In this document: positions 53,001 through 63,823 of the stretch, piece after piece
How positions within the stretch are numbered: the stretch's first letter is position 1
Layout of the letters: the number at the start of each line of letters is the position of its first letter
Assembly: GCA_003116995.1 (NCBI GenBank)
Contig: BDSL01000107.1
Span: 62,001-126,000 of the forward strand
Direction of reading: 5' to 3'
Source of the DNA: Yamagishiella unicocca
Taxonomy: Eukaryota > Chlorophyta > Chlorophyceae > Chlamydomonadales > Volvocaceae
DNA: 64,000 bases
Made by a program: the position numbers and the translations under genes
Notes under the pieces: generated by a model
What the model was told of the DNA's origin: nothing
The model's database searches: none
What the model saw: the letters and a program-made list of their open reading frames with translations, nothing else

Positions 53001-56000
53001 GAACGTTATCGCAGCTTTTGATAGCGTGTGTGTTAATTTAATCAAGCCGAGAAACGCCCTGGCGATTGAACCGACCGGACCGTGTGCATGTGTGGGAGGA
53101 GGGGTCACAGCAAAGAACCGGTTACTCGACATGGGAAGTGTAGCTGCTGCATAGCCTTCGTAGTTACGGCCACATGCCGGGCGTTGTCCGGGGCCCTTCC
53201 CCCCTCTGCAACCCTCTGCCCCAGTCACCTGTGCCGGGGGGGCCGTAGAAGAGCACCCCTCGCGGCGGCTGCACTGAGAAGCGCGTGAAGAGCTCCGGGT
53301 AGACCAGCGGCAGGAACACCATCTCCTTCAGCGCGTCGATGTACGAGTCCAGCCCGCCCACCTGGTCGAAGCCCATGCTGGGGTCCACCTGGGGGGGGAG
53401 GGGCGGGGGGGCCAGGGGGCGTTTAGGGTTTTAGAGTTTTAGGGTTTTCGCGCAATCCTCCGACGTGGCAGACGGGCTACGGCGCACAAGCTAAGAATGT
53501 ACGCGCGGCTGTCCGGTTCGGCGTCTATGCGCCCGAACCGAACGCGTCAGCGCTCCACTGGAACTCTTATGCTATTATGTGTGGTTTTGCTATTACGCCC
53601 CCCCCCCCCGCGCGCACCGCCACGGGGTTGATCTCCGCGTTGCCCGCCTTCTCCTTGGCGCCGCCGCCCGCCGCCAGCGCCGCCGCATCCGCCAGCAGCG
53701 CCTGCTCCCAGGGCGCCAGGGGTATCCCCCCTCCGCCCCCGCCGCCAGTGCCGGGCGCCGCGCCGTATCCGCCGTGGCCGCCCCCGCCCATGTGCGCCGC
53801 GCTGCTGGGGACCACCTGCGCGCCGCCGTGCGCGGTGACGTGCTGACCCAGCCCGGGGGCGGGTGTGTTGGGGGGCGCCTGCAGGTTGGCGCCCACTTGC
53901 CAGGGGGCCACTGCGGGGGTGGGGGGAGAGCGAGGGCCGGGGTGCGGGTGGCATGAGTGTAAGAGATGGCGCATTGTCTTCGGACATGTAGTTGTGAAAG
54001 CATGTGGGCCGGGGGGGGGCCGGGGTGTTGAGAGCAAACCCGTAGACGGGCACTCATTGGGGGGGAGAGGAGAGGACGGGTCGTGGACACGGCAGGACGC
54101 TCCACGTGCGCAAGCGGGGTGTTGGGGGGAACATAGCTGGGCGGTGTGTATGTGGTGCCCTTTGCCGTGTTTATGTTGTGTCTAAGTTGGTTTTCTTAGC
54201 CGTGGCCCACCGTGCGGTTGCACGGATAGCGGCAATGCGGGCGACATGTCCTGATTCCATGCTTGCTTCACCCCCCTCACATTGCCCCATCGCCTGGTGG
54301 ACGTTGCGCCAGGGGTTGCCGCTGCTGGTGCCGTCAATGTCCGGAACGTCGTCCTCAGACACGCCGCCGCGCCAGCCCCAGCCGCCACGGCGCCGGTGCC
54401 CGCCGCCGCCACCGCCACCTCCGCCGCCATGCTTGCCGCCGCCGCCTGCTCCATTGCTTCGGCTGCGGTCCCGGATCCGTTTGCGCGCCCTGCAGCCCCA
54501 GGTCCCGCCAGGGAGGGCCAATCCGGTCGAGGACCCAGTCAACTCGGGGAAGGGGCTCTGTGCCCGATGAGGGCTGCCCCTGCCCCCTCAGCACACATTC
54601 CCTGTCCTTGCTGCTGCTGCTGTTACTGTTGGTGGCGGAGGTGGTGTCAAGCTTACTGATGGGCGGCTCCGATCAGCCTAGAACCACTCCTCTACTCCTC
54701 TAAGAAAGGAAAGCGCACGTGCGCTTCAGCTTCACGTGCCCTTCAGCTTGCCACCGCGCGCCGCGGCATATGCTACTTCAACCCCTGCGCCCCCGCCCCC
54801 CCACGGGTCTTCCTTGCAGCCCCCCCCCAGCTCACTGCAGGTCTCGTCGGATCTCCTCCCGCTGCCGCAGCTGCTCCTGGACCGACATGGGCACCATGCG
54901 ACTGCGGTCGCGCAGCGTGTAGCGCCCCCCCGGCCCCTTGGTGCTGCCGCGTTTCCGGTCCCGTGCCCCACTGCTGCGGCCGCGATCACCCGCACGTGCA
55001 CGCGCGCCGCGCTTGCCGGCGCCCCCTGTCTCCTCCTCCTCCTCCTCCTCGTCTTCCTCTTCCTCCTCCTCTTCCCCATCGTCGTCTTCATCGTCGTCGT
55101 CGTCATCGCCGTGCCGCCGCCTGTTGGCGCCCTCTCCCGGCCCATCGTCGGTGTAGCGTGGCCGCTTGGCAGGGTTGCCCCTTAGCTGGTTGACCTGATG
55201 CCCCCGCAGATGGTAGCGACCCTTCCACACGCCGCCATCCTCCTCCTCTTCCTCCTCTTCTTCCTCCTCTTCTTCCTCCTCTTCCTCCTCCACATGGCTG
55301 CCCCCCCGGCTGCTGCGGCCGTTGGCATGCGGCTCCCTCCTGGTCGCACCCCCGCCACCCGCCTTGCCTCCCGCACCCTTATTGTCCTCATCGCCCGACG
55401 TGCCCGAATCACTCGGGTCGTCATCCTGTCGGTGCTGATCCAGGAGACGCGCGCTCGACCGCCTCAGCGGCAGGCCGCCAGCGGCGGCGCCTCCTTCCGC
55501 ACCGCCGCCTGGGGCTGGGACCCCGGCGCCCTGCTGCTGCTGCTGGGCGGGTTGGCGGACGCGGCGCGGCCTCTCCACCTGCGGCGGCGCGTCAGAGCGG
55601 CAAGAACAGCGGCACCCGGCGCGGGGTCGGGCAGGACGCAGCGGGATGCCGCGAGAGCGGTTTGAGCTGTATGCTTTGCACGGACAGACCATGCGCAGCG
55701 AGCGGCGGGCAGTGCTGGGCAGTGCCGGACAGTGCTGGGCAGTGGGGGGCCCTCGTGACCCCGCCGGCGCCGCTACCGTACCAGCTACACCGCAACAGCA
55801 TGGGCGCGGGCATTTCCAGCTCCCAGCCCTCCCGTCCGGCTGTCACAGCGGCTACGTTGCGACAGCCCCTACGGCCGGGGAGGGCACTGCGGGCGCTCGA
55901 GCAGCCGGTCACGAGGCGGGCCCATGTGCGACACTGGCGAGAGCACACAGCGCCGGCGGTGGCACCGGGGGTTCCCGCTGCATCCTCCCCACCAGCTAGC

Positions 56001-58609
56001 AGGCAGCAGCGGCCCAGCAGCCCACTGGTACTGCTCCGCCCCACAGCCACCTCGCTACCTGCGGGCTGTCGTCACCGCCCGCCTCCTCTGCGTCGTCCTC
56101 TGCGTCGTCCTCCTCCTCCTCCTCCTCGGCCCCCCTGCTGCCGCCGCGACGCTCGTCCTCGTCCTCCTCCTCCTCGTCACTGCCGTCATCATCCCTCCGC
56201 GGGCGGACCCTCGAACCCAGGCGGTCATCGCCGATACGGTACGGCGGCGCAACCGCGGGCGCTGACAGACGGGTGCTGCGCCGTAGGCCCTCCTGGGGGC
56301 TCGGAGGTGACGTGGGAGCCCCGCCGAGGGGACAGGTAAGGGGTCAGGCAGGCAAGGGGTCAGGCAGGCAAGGGGTCAGGCAGGCAAGGGGTCAGGCAGG
56401 GGTTCAGGTAAGGGGTCAGGCAGGCAAGGGGTCAGGCAGGCAAGGGGTCAGGCAGGCAAGGTGTCAGGCAGGGGTTCAGGTAAGGGGTCAGGCAGGCAAG
56501 GGGTCAGGCAGGCAAGGGGTCAGGCAGGCAAGGGGTCAGGCAGGCAAGGGGTCAGGCAGGCAAGGGGTCAGGCAGGGGTTCAGGCAAGGGGTCAGGCAGG
56601 CAAGGGGTCAGGCAGGCAAGGGTCAGGCAGGCAAGGGGTCAGGCAGGCAAGGGGTCAGGCAGGCAAGGGGTCAGGCAGGCAAGGGGTCAGGCAGGCAAGG
56701 GGTCAGGCAGGCAAGGGGTCAGGCAGGCAAGGGGTCAGGCAGGCAAGGGGTCAGGCAGGCAAGGGGTCAGGCAGGCAAGGGGTCAGGCAGGCAAGGGGTC
56801 AGGCAGGCAAGGGGTCAGGCAGGCAAGGGGTCAGGCAGGCAAGGGGTCAGGCAGGGGGTCAGGCAGGCAAGGGGTCAGGCAGGCAAGGGGTCAGGCAGGC
56901 AAGGGGTCAGGCAGGCAAGGGGTCAGGCAGGCAAGGGGTCAGGCAGGGGGTCAGGCAGGCAAGGGGTCAGGCAGGCAAGGGGTCAGGCAGGCAAGGGGTC
57001 AGGCAGGCAAGGGGTCAGGCAGGCAAGGGGTCTGGCAGGCAAGGGGTCAGGCAGGCAAGGGGTCAGGCAGGCAAGGGGTCAGGCAGGCAAGGGGTCAGGC
57101 AGGCAAGGGGTCAGGCAGGCAAGGGGTCAGGCAGGCAAGGGGTCAGGCAGGCAAGGGGTCAGGCAGGCAAGGGGTCAGGCAGGCAAGGGGTCAGGCAGGG
57201 GGTCACACAGGAAGTAAACATGGGGGGGCTCAGCGAGTGCGCCACTCTGCCCCAGATTAGGCACGTGACATGATTGCAGCGCTAGCAAGTCCTGGCAGGA
57301 GGGACGCTGGTGGTTGCAAGGACGGTGCGTTGCTGGAAACGCTGGTGGGTGCAAGGGCGGTGCGGTGCTGAGGCCGTCACTCGGCGTCACCCAAGCGGCG
57401 CCGCAGTCGTGGCCGAGCACCCAGGTGCAGCGAGGGCGCAGCGTGTGCTCGGCAGGACATGCGCGTAGCCGGATGGTTGTGGTGGGTGGAGGGGATATGG
57501 CGTGGATGCCGAATTGCTGGCCGCAGCCAGGGGGGGTTAATGCGGCTGCGTGGAATGTTGCGGTGCGACGTTGGCGCGGCCGCACCGGTTGGCTTGTCTT
57601 GCCGGACGGCTTGGAACCACCATGCTGCTGCTGGGCGAAGCGCTTAGGCTGCAGCATAAGACGGCAGAAAGCAATAGGGCGTGTAGGGCTTAGGGATCTA
57701 TGGGGCGTGTAGGGCTTCGGGATCTATGGGGCGTGTGGGGTTTAGGGATCTATGGGGCGTGTGGGGTTTAGGGATCTATGGGGCGTGTAGGGTTTAGGGA
57801 TCTATGGGGCGGTGCGGAGGGGCCGTAAAGCCGCTGCCAAGACTAGGGGGGCTGTGAGCGCAGCATGCAGGGGTGGTGAAGAGGCCCGGTGTCAGCAGCT
57901 AGGTGGTGGCCGCAGAGGCCGCAGGTTGCGTTTGCTGTCGTCCTGGGCGGCTCAGACGGCCAGGATTCCAGTGGGCGGCGCAGCGGAGCAGCGCCTTCGG
58001 CCATGCACAACATCCCCTTCAGCCGGGCGGGCACCTCTCCGCACCATGTGGATCTGAGCACTTAGTCGCGTACAGCTACGGTATCGGCTGGCTTGCATGC
58101 TGACCGAGCTAGTTGCCGAAGGGTAGTCGTCAGTCCAAAATACACAGTCTGATACGGCACGCTTGCTAAGGGCCGGCCCTTGTCCCGCCGTTATTAACCA
58201 TGACCGAGCATACTGTCGTACCCTGCGTGTACTGGGACCGGCCCCCTCCTCGTCCCCGTCGGAGTCGCTGTCCTGCAGTACATCCTCCGAGTCGTCAATG
58301 TCGTCCCGTTCCGCAAGATACTTCGCGTAGGTCGCGGCTGCCAGCCGCGAGGGCCGCCGGTTGCGGTCTACCTCGCCCAGCGGCGACTGCGCGCGAGATG
58401 GCGGGGAACGCGTTAAAACATATGTTGGGACAGGGTATGGGCAGTCTCGCCTAATGCTGTGTTGTAGAATCGTATTCAAAACGCTGCGGCCTATCCATGG
58501 GTAGGGCGTGTCTTGGGAGTTGGCGACAGTTCCGCGACGGAATTCCGTGCCGTCCTTGACGCACCTTCGCCCGGCCACCAACAGAGTTGTGTGCACGTGT
58601 CGCCACCAT
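47034..58609 (-). CDS. ATAD2/Yta7-type AAA ATPase with bromodomain
   Basis: ATAD2/Yta7 proteins are nuclear hexameric AAA ATPases acting on histones and nucleosome density. Fifteen exons (58609-58565, 58386-58222, 56292-56059, 55578-54836, 54489-54281, 53910-53618, 53388-53229, 52851-52649, 52043-51852, 51391-51237, 50974-50381, 50103-49854, 49519-49190, 48805-48704, 48407-47034) agree in phase and give 1682 residues. The N-terminal 400 are very acidic with GRYHLRG and [11 protein letters not shown], typical of the family. AAA1 (about 570-800) is intact: [59 protein letters not shown]2 is degenerate: its Walker A reads GPAGCGQA and Walker [12 protein letters not shown]. The bromodomain (about 1120-1265) has [17 protein letters not shown] and GAREYFGD, where relatives have EYN. 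A low-complexity tail follows. The short first exon is inferred from phase and a fitting donor only. Confidence 0.85.
50234..50352 (+). repeat. Tandem repeat, about 4.5 copies of 27 bp, ATAD2-like intron
   Basis: CCATACACACCCCCGCACCC followed by GCCCAGT or GCCCAGG is repeated in the intron between the exons at 50381 and 50103. On the gene's strand the tract is G-rich, next to the splice donor. Confidence 0.8.
51400..51530 (+). repeat. GGTGGTTGAGGAGGTGG repeat tract, ATAD2-like intron
   Basis: Irregular copies of GTGGTTGAG and GAGGTGGGTGAG fill this stretch next to the acceptor of the exon at 51391. On the gene's strand it is a C/A/T-rich tract that may act as the polypyrimidine region. Confidence 0.65.
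53097..53160 (-). repeat. Interspersed repeat family B, ATAD2-like intron
   Basis: The reverse complement reads GAAGGCTATGCAGCAGCTAC, ACTTCCCATGTCGAGTAACC and GGTTCTTTGCTGTGACCCC, aligning with the whole of the copies at 14901-14980 and 26681-26760. Confidence 0.65.
53422..53448 (+). repeat. Telomere-like tract, ATAD2-like intron
   Basis: TTTAGGG, TTTTAGAG, TTTTAGGG and TTTT follow one another in the intron between the exons at 53618 and 53388. It is the reverse orientation of the tract at 18509-18539. Confidence 0.65.
56336..57207 (+). repeat. Minisatellite of a 16-bp unit, more than 50 copies
   Basis: About 870 bp of GGGGTCAGGCAGGCAA in tandem, with occasional 5-bp-shorter or one-base variants, fill much of the intron between the exons at 58222 and 56292 of the ATAD2-like gene. 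On the transcribed strand the unit is CCCTTGCCTGCCTGAC. It makes long accidental reading frames on the plus strand (Gly-Lys-Gly-Ser-Gly-Arg-Gln type) that are not genes. Confidence 0.95.
57677..57808 (+). repeat. Tandem repeat, 5 copies of 26 bp
   Basis: Five copies of a unit containing GGCGTGTAGGG, TTTAGGGATC and TATGG lie in the same intron as the 16-bp minisatellite. Several copies include GGGTTTAGGG, which resembles telomere repeat sequence. Confidence 0.85.
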
Positions 58610-58956
58610 GCTGAATGCTGCCTATAATTTGCCGTTAGGCTCCATATCGTGCAGACGTGCACCAGTGCTGCTTGGCGCGTAAATTTCGCCGACGGATACT
58701 GCACACAGCTTTGTTGTGTGGAAGCTTATGCAAATATTGGTTCACCTGTCAGGGTCATGAATATAAGCTCATTGATTGCCAACATCTTGCACCTGCAAAT
58801 TCTGCAATTTAGTGAGCTAGCGTCGTACACATTGCCATCTCGCGTTCTCGCCAATTTTGCAAGTTACAGAGATTTTTTTAAAGCAGCTCACTTCGGAGAT
58901 AGTGTTTTGCGGAAATTGTAGCTAATTATCACTGCTGGAGTTTCCGCACAGCAAGA
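58610..58956. promoter_or_regulatory. Divergent promoter region, ATAD2-like / membrane glycoprotein
   Basis: These 347 bp lie between the proposed start codons of the minus-strand ATAD2-like gene and the plus-strand membrane protein gene. The stretch is AT-richer than both genes. TATAATTTG at 58623 is near the minus-strand start; no other clear element was seen. Confidence 0.4.
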
Positions 58957-61703
58957 ATGCAGTTGTTAGCGGCGCTGGCTCTGGGGCTAATGCTCCTTGC
59001 AAAGTGAGACGAAATTTGTTACTCGCTACTGGTTATCACTGCGCGTACGTACGCTGTGAATCACGCTGACCCATGGCTGCGCATGACGCAGAACGACTTG
59101 CGGGCAGAAGTACAACCTGACATCGGTGAACCAGTCATCTCTTGTAGCCAGCAATACCCCGCCGGGAGTCGAATGTGATAGTAAGTTTTATGGGTGCCGG
59201 TGAAGGACGAAATGTCACCGTTCCGCAAGCTTACCACGTGTGCTCAGGGAACGAGTATTATATATGCGGGTATCAAACATTCGTGGGCAGTAGGGCCAGC
59301 GATTGGAGTCCGTGATTGGCGAACTGATGTTCTCGTAACCTTTCGTGTGAATCCATCACCCAAGTGATGCACGCTGCAAAAACCTTACTGGAAATTGTAT
59401 GCAGTGCAAAATGGAGCATTGAGCCCTTAGCTTCCGTCCCAGGTCTCTCCACTGTCCACTGCCCCCCCCCCCTTCATTCCTCCCTGCAGCCCCAGGCATA
59501 TGTTTCCCTGTCAACCAGACGATCCAAGCCCGTTCCCTGTGGTACTGGTGCGGCTTCCAGGCCACCCATAGAACCACGTATCTCGTAAAATCCGTCAACA
59601 AGCAGAACTTCACCACCATGTATATGATGCGGCGCAAACAGCTGGAGGTGCGCCTTTCTCTGAGCCCACGGACAAGGGTTACCGTGAAGGGCTGCGAATG
59701 CCATACGCTGCCTCACATATTTGGCTAGCCAAATATGTGCTAGCTGCGAGCAGGACGGAAAGGGGGAAACGGGGGCCAACAGCTGGGGTTTTTGTCAGGG
59801 CCTTGGGGAAGGGGCGCCGCAGTACCGCGCTACCCCGAATTGCTGAGCCAAGCTGCTGGGCCAAGCAATGGATTGGCGTGGGATCTGAAATAACAGCCAT
59901 ACTCGGATCCCTGTGCAATCTGAAGCAGAGCAGCTCAGTTGAAAGGGGAGCATGGTGCGCTGACGTGTCGGAGCCGGGTCGCGTCGTGGATCCCGGATTC
60001 GTTTGCGCAGTGGCGCGTTGTTGCGGAAACCAATCGCCTGCACTGGGAGCGACACGCACACCGAAAGGCTTGGCTTCGAGAGCCCCAGGCTCCTCTCGAC
60101 TCCCTCCCGCTGACGGGGCGCCTCGCTGTGTGCACTGCACTGCAGGAGTGCGCGCTGCCCAACGTGACTTGGGTCGGCAATAATTGCGAGTCAGTACCCG
60201 GTAAGTGGTGTGCATGTGATGTGCGCGGGTGGCGCTCCTAGCATTCGCTAAGAGAGTTCAGGTTCAACGGGGCGGAAGCGTTAGTTGTTGGAAGATAGCA
60301 AAAGCAGCTAATGGCAGGACGTGCATCTAAGCATAATCCAACTATTTCTGAATAAATGCCGTGTAATTCGGTACGCAAACAGCAGACGAAATTAGAGGCA
60401 AATTTAGGGTGGCCTCTCGGCCTTGGCCTCGGCCTCAAATAAAGCCGGTCGGAACGCGGCATTTATATTGGTCACACTAAAGCGGAACGCGCGGTACCAT
60501 TAACTCGTATTGTGACTCGGGCTATTCGTAGGTGCGCGGTAGGCGGTAGGCATGTGTGGCACACATGGAGGGTATGGCATGGCGTAATGCACTATCCGGA
60601 TTGCAGTGGGTCACTTGGCTTGCATTGGCATCTGAGACTCACATGGGGAAACGAGTTTCTTTGGTGCCCGGAGCTTTTTTTTTTAAGGTTACGGCGCAAG
60701 TGCTTGTGTGCGGACCTTTTGCAACGAGCCCACCTTAAGTGCGGTCGGGAGGTGCCAAGCATGCAGTTAAAGCCTGTTGGGGGGAAGGTATCATAACGCG
60801 CGTATTAAAAAGTTATTGCACACGTTATCCTTTACTGGCATTCTGATTTCGCCCACCAGCCATACCTTGCTGGCGGGTGCACGCCGCCAAAACGGTCATC
60901 GACGCAACGAGCAAGCACAATGAAAATAAATTCGCGCCCCTGCAGAATCGTCATGCAGCAGCAAGTCTGTGTGCGACGTGCGATTGTTTGGTCTGGTGTT
61001 CCCGGACGAGATGTGCTTTGTCATCATCAACAACCGAGGCAGCAACTTCGATGCCACGATCCATTTAAACAACTTCTTCGACCGTGAGTCATCCGCCCGC
61101 GGCCCCGCCACTCGTTCCCGCGCATCATCATTCTTCCACGTCATGACCTTCCGTTCTTGGCTCGGCGTGTCTCGGCTCGACCTTGTGCTCTCGACTTTGT
61201 ACTTTTCCGCATTACAGAGAACGGTTGGCTAACGGTCGCCTAGCTCCCCAGCAAGTGTCAATGCGTTGCTCCCTCACCCCGCACGCGTTTCCAAAATGCC
61301 CCTGCCTCGGTGCGAGCGACTCTTGCAAGTGCGCACCCTCTCGCGTTGCTCGTGCCACCCGAAATGTACGGCGGAAAGCTGACGTGTCCGCCCACTCCCG
61401 CCCCCCTGCGCAGGGCCCCGGTACTACGGTACCGTCTTCGTGCTGGTGTTCACGATCGGGGGCGGTTTGGCGATCGTTGCGAACGTGAGCTGGCAGTTCT
61501 ACTCCATCATTATTGCGCCAGTAGGCAAGCACACGGAGCCCATAAAGGTGAAGCGCGAGGACCCAAAGGTCGCGGATGCGGAGGCGGCGATGGCGCTCAC
61601 AGGCACCACCCCGGCGGAGGGGGGCGGGCGATTCGTCTGGTATAATAAGCTCGTTGGCAAACTGAGGCCCAACGCGGTTAGCGCGAGCGCGCATCAGTCG
61701 TGA
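58957..61703 (+). CDS. Unrecognised type I membrane glycoprotein
   Basis: I do not recognise the family. Six exons (58957-59003, 59092-59180, 59496-59647, 59939-60200, 60946-61083, 61414-61703) agree in phase, use consensus donors (GTGAGA, GTAAGT, GTAAGT, GTGAGT) and give 325 residues. The first exon encodes MQLLAALALGLMLLAK, a signal peptide. The outer part (17-245) has at least eleven Cys and sequons NLT, NQS, NQT, NFT and NVT, with blocks SLWYWCGFQATHRTTYLV, WIPDSFAQWRVVAETNRLHW and FPDEMCFVIINNRGSNFD. One membrane segment follows (YYGTVFVLVFTIGGGLAIVA), then a charged tail of about 55 residues ending in AHQS. This layout suggests a secretory-pathway or surface receptor-like protein, with paired Cys in the outer domain. 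Because each exon is short, no single open frame reveals it. Exon joins are inferred from phase and splice sites only. Confidence 0.68.
59714..59739. repeat. Perfect 26-bp palindrome
   Basis: CACATATTTGGCTAGCCAAATATGTG reads the same on both strands (two 13-base halves, CACATATTTGGCT then AGCCAAATATGTG, with no spacer). It lies in intron 3 of the membrane glycoprotein gene. It could form a cruciform or hairpin or be a dimeric protein site. Confidence 0.8.
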
Positions 61704-62600
61704 TTGGTGTGCGGGAGAGCTTGTGGTTGCGTGCTCTCTTGGGGCAGCCGAATGACGATGGGGAAATGCCTAGGTGGGGCCCAGTAAGGCCGGGACGGGC
61801 AAATGTCGTCAGGTACGCGCATTGGGAAGATGCGCATCTTCATAAAGCCGGCGGCCTTTGCCAACGGGCAGAATGACTGTTCGAGGCTTTCCACTGGACA
61901 CACAGGAGAACTGCGGGCCGTGGCTGGAAGAGGCTGCTGCTGCTGTTGATGGTAACTGTGACGTGTTTGTTCTTGTCAGTTAGCAACGCCGGCGTTACCC
62001 GCCGGGCGCCACCACCGCCTTAGGCCAGGCAGATTCAGTAGTCTTCTGCGAGAAGAATGTGCGCTGTGTGCTCAGGTCCAATCCAGGTTTGCATTTTCTT
62101 GGTCAAAAGGTGTAGGAGTTTCATAGTCATAGGTAGGAACCTCAAGATGGTGGTGCGGGCACACTCTAGGTCGGCTATCTATACCCGGCGGTATAATAAG
62201 CAGCATTGAATGGCATTGTGGGCTCTGCTGCCATGGCGTACTGGCGGCCAGTAAGGTATTTCAACACGGGTGATCCCCAACTGTGTCCCGCTGTGCTACC
62301 TACTCGTATCCGACGGCTGTCGGGCGCAGGCACGATTATGGCTCATTCCCCCAGTGTACCATTTGCGCTCTGCGGCAAAATTTATTCTCCTTTATATTGG
62401 AGTACGCAGCCGCCTCTCCGGCACATTTCCAGCGTTATCCACGCGCATCGCCCGTGCGCCCCTTCCTTACACGAGGCTCTTTTCCCGTCGCCGTCGCAAA
62501 GCCGGCGCACGCAAACACATAAAGCGCTGCCACATGGCTCGCCCACCAGCCCCGGGCACCAGCAACGTCAGGACCAGAGACGACGCTCGGTCCGCAGCTA
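61704..62600. other. Intergenic region between convergent genes
   Basis: It separates the 3' ends of the membrane glycoprotein gene and the DEAD-box-like gene. No recognisable coding frame, RNA gene or repeat array was seen. CTATACCCGGCGGTATAATAA at about 62178 is a short imperfect inverted repeat. Confidence 0.35.
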
Positions 62601-63823
62601 CTACTGTGCGAAGACGTCACCTGCACGCACCGGCACCTCCTGCACGGGGCTGGCCGCAAACCCCTCCAGAGCCCGGAAGGCTGCAATCGCTCCCGCCTCA
62701 ACCATGTCTATCACGACGCACCGCTGAGACCGTCGGTCCTTTCCGCCGCCGAACAACGCGGAGACTCGCCGCGTGTACACCTCCTGTGGCCGCATAGCAA
62801 TACACACACACACACACAGCGACGTAAGGCGGTGAGCGGATTGACTTGGCCGGTAGAGGGGGGTGGACTAGGACGCTAGCACGGCCTGGACAATGAGGAT
62901 AGTAAAGGGCTGCTGCTGTCGCGAAGCCACAGGATACGCAACGTGCAAGAGGCAATGTGAGTGCCGAAGCCATGCGACCGGTTCCGGCGGGTGCTCTGGA
63001 GATTAATTGAAAGCCAAGGGGCGCCACAGCACATCGGGAGCTGCTGCCGCAGGTGAATACCCGACAGAGTGCAAAGCGTGTGATATGTTGGTTGGGTTGG
63101 TTTTCTGGTGATGACTTGACATTGTGATAGCGATGCGGGGCCCCATGCGGGCACGAAACCTCGCACTGACCCCACCCGAATGGCGCCAGGCGGGTGCACC
63201 AACTGCGCTATCCTCCCAACCCCACCACGTTGGCCCCAAGAATGAACCACCTCCAACCCTACGGCGGCGCGTTGGGTTTCCGCAACGAAGCACCTTGCTT
63301 GGCGGCAGGTCGAACTCCACCAGCAGGCTCACCCCCAGCGGCAGCAGCTCCTTGGGCAGAGCCTGCGGGAGGGACGTCACGGCAGCGGCAGCGGGACCAG
63401 CTCGGGGCAAGAGAAATGTAGGTGTGTTTTACATCACTGACCGGGCCTGACGTCGGCCAAGGGCAGAAACCCTGCCCTAACGGAAAGACAGCCAAAGCAC
63501 TCTCCTACAAGGAGAGGGCCGTGAGGGGCCGCAGTCCCCTCCTGCAGTCCGCTCAATCGTATCCCTTGTAGTTAGGGGTTTACGGAGGTGTGTGTGTACT
63601 TCTATAACGCGGAGGGAAGGCGGGGGGCCCTGCCGCCGCGGCGCACGCGCACCTTGAGACACACGTCGGTGATCGCGAGCACGCACACCACCTGCTCCTG
63701 CTCCTGCTGGCCTGTCGCTGAGCCGGGCGGGTCTCGCGCTCCGCCCTCGCCGTCCAGGTACCGATCCCGCGAGCTACCGCCAGCTGCGCACACGTCCTCC
63801 CGGGGGGAAGATGGTCCCACCAC
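62601..63823 (-). CDS. Degenerate eIF4A-like DEAD-box protein, C-terminal part
   Basis: Three exons are supported: one ending at 63653 (upper limit unresolved, open to at least 63823), 63362-63294, and 62783-62601. They join in phase 0. The encoded end aligns with the second RecA domain of eIF4A-type helicases: VCVLAITDVCLK with the SRVLITTDL block, VSLLVEFDLPPSKEVYTRR with the INYDLPTNRENYIHR block, RCVVIDMV with GVAINFV, and FRALEGF, VQEVPVRAGDVFAQ with the IEEMP-VADL ending. Motif V is altered and motif VI (HRIGRGGR in eIF4A) is absent, reading TRRVSALFGG instead, so RNA helicase activity is doubtful. The N-terminal RecA domain lies beyond the window. It may be a pseudo-enzyme that kept the fold for binding partners. 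Confidence 0.6.

Noticed and set aside
56273..57273. Two long plus-strand frames of Gly-Lys-Gly-Ser-Gly-Arg-Gln repeats
   Set aside because: They are produced by the 16-bp minisatellite, which lacks stops in several frames, and it lies in an intron of the minus-strand ATAD2-like gene.
57952..58704. 250-codon minus-strand frame as a separate gene
   Set aside because: Only 58386-58222 has the acidic ATAD2-like sequence and it is bounded by splice sites in the right phase; the rest is intron or upstream sequence.
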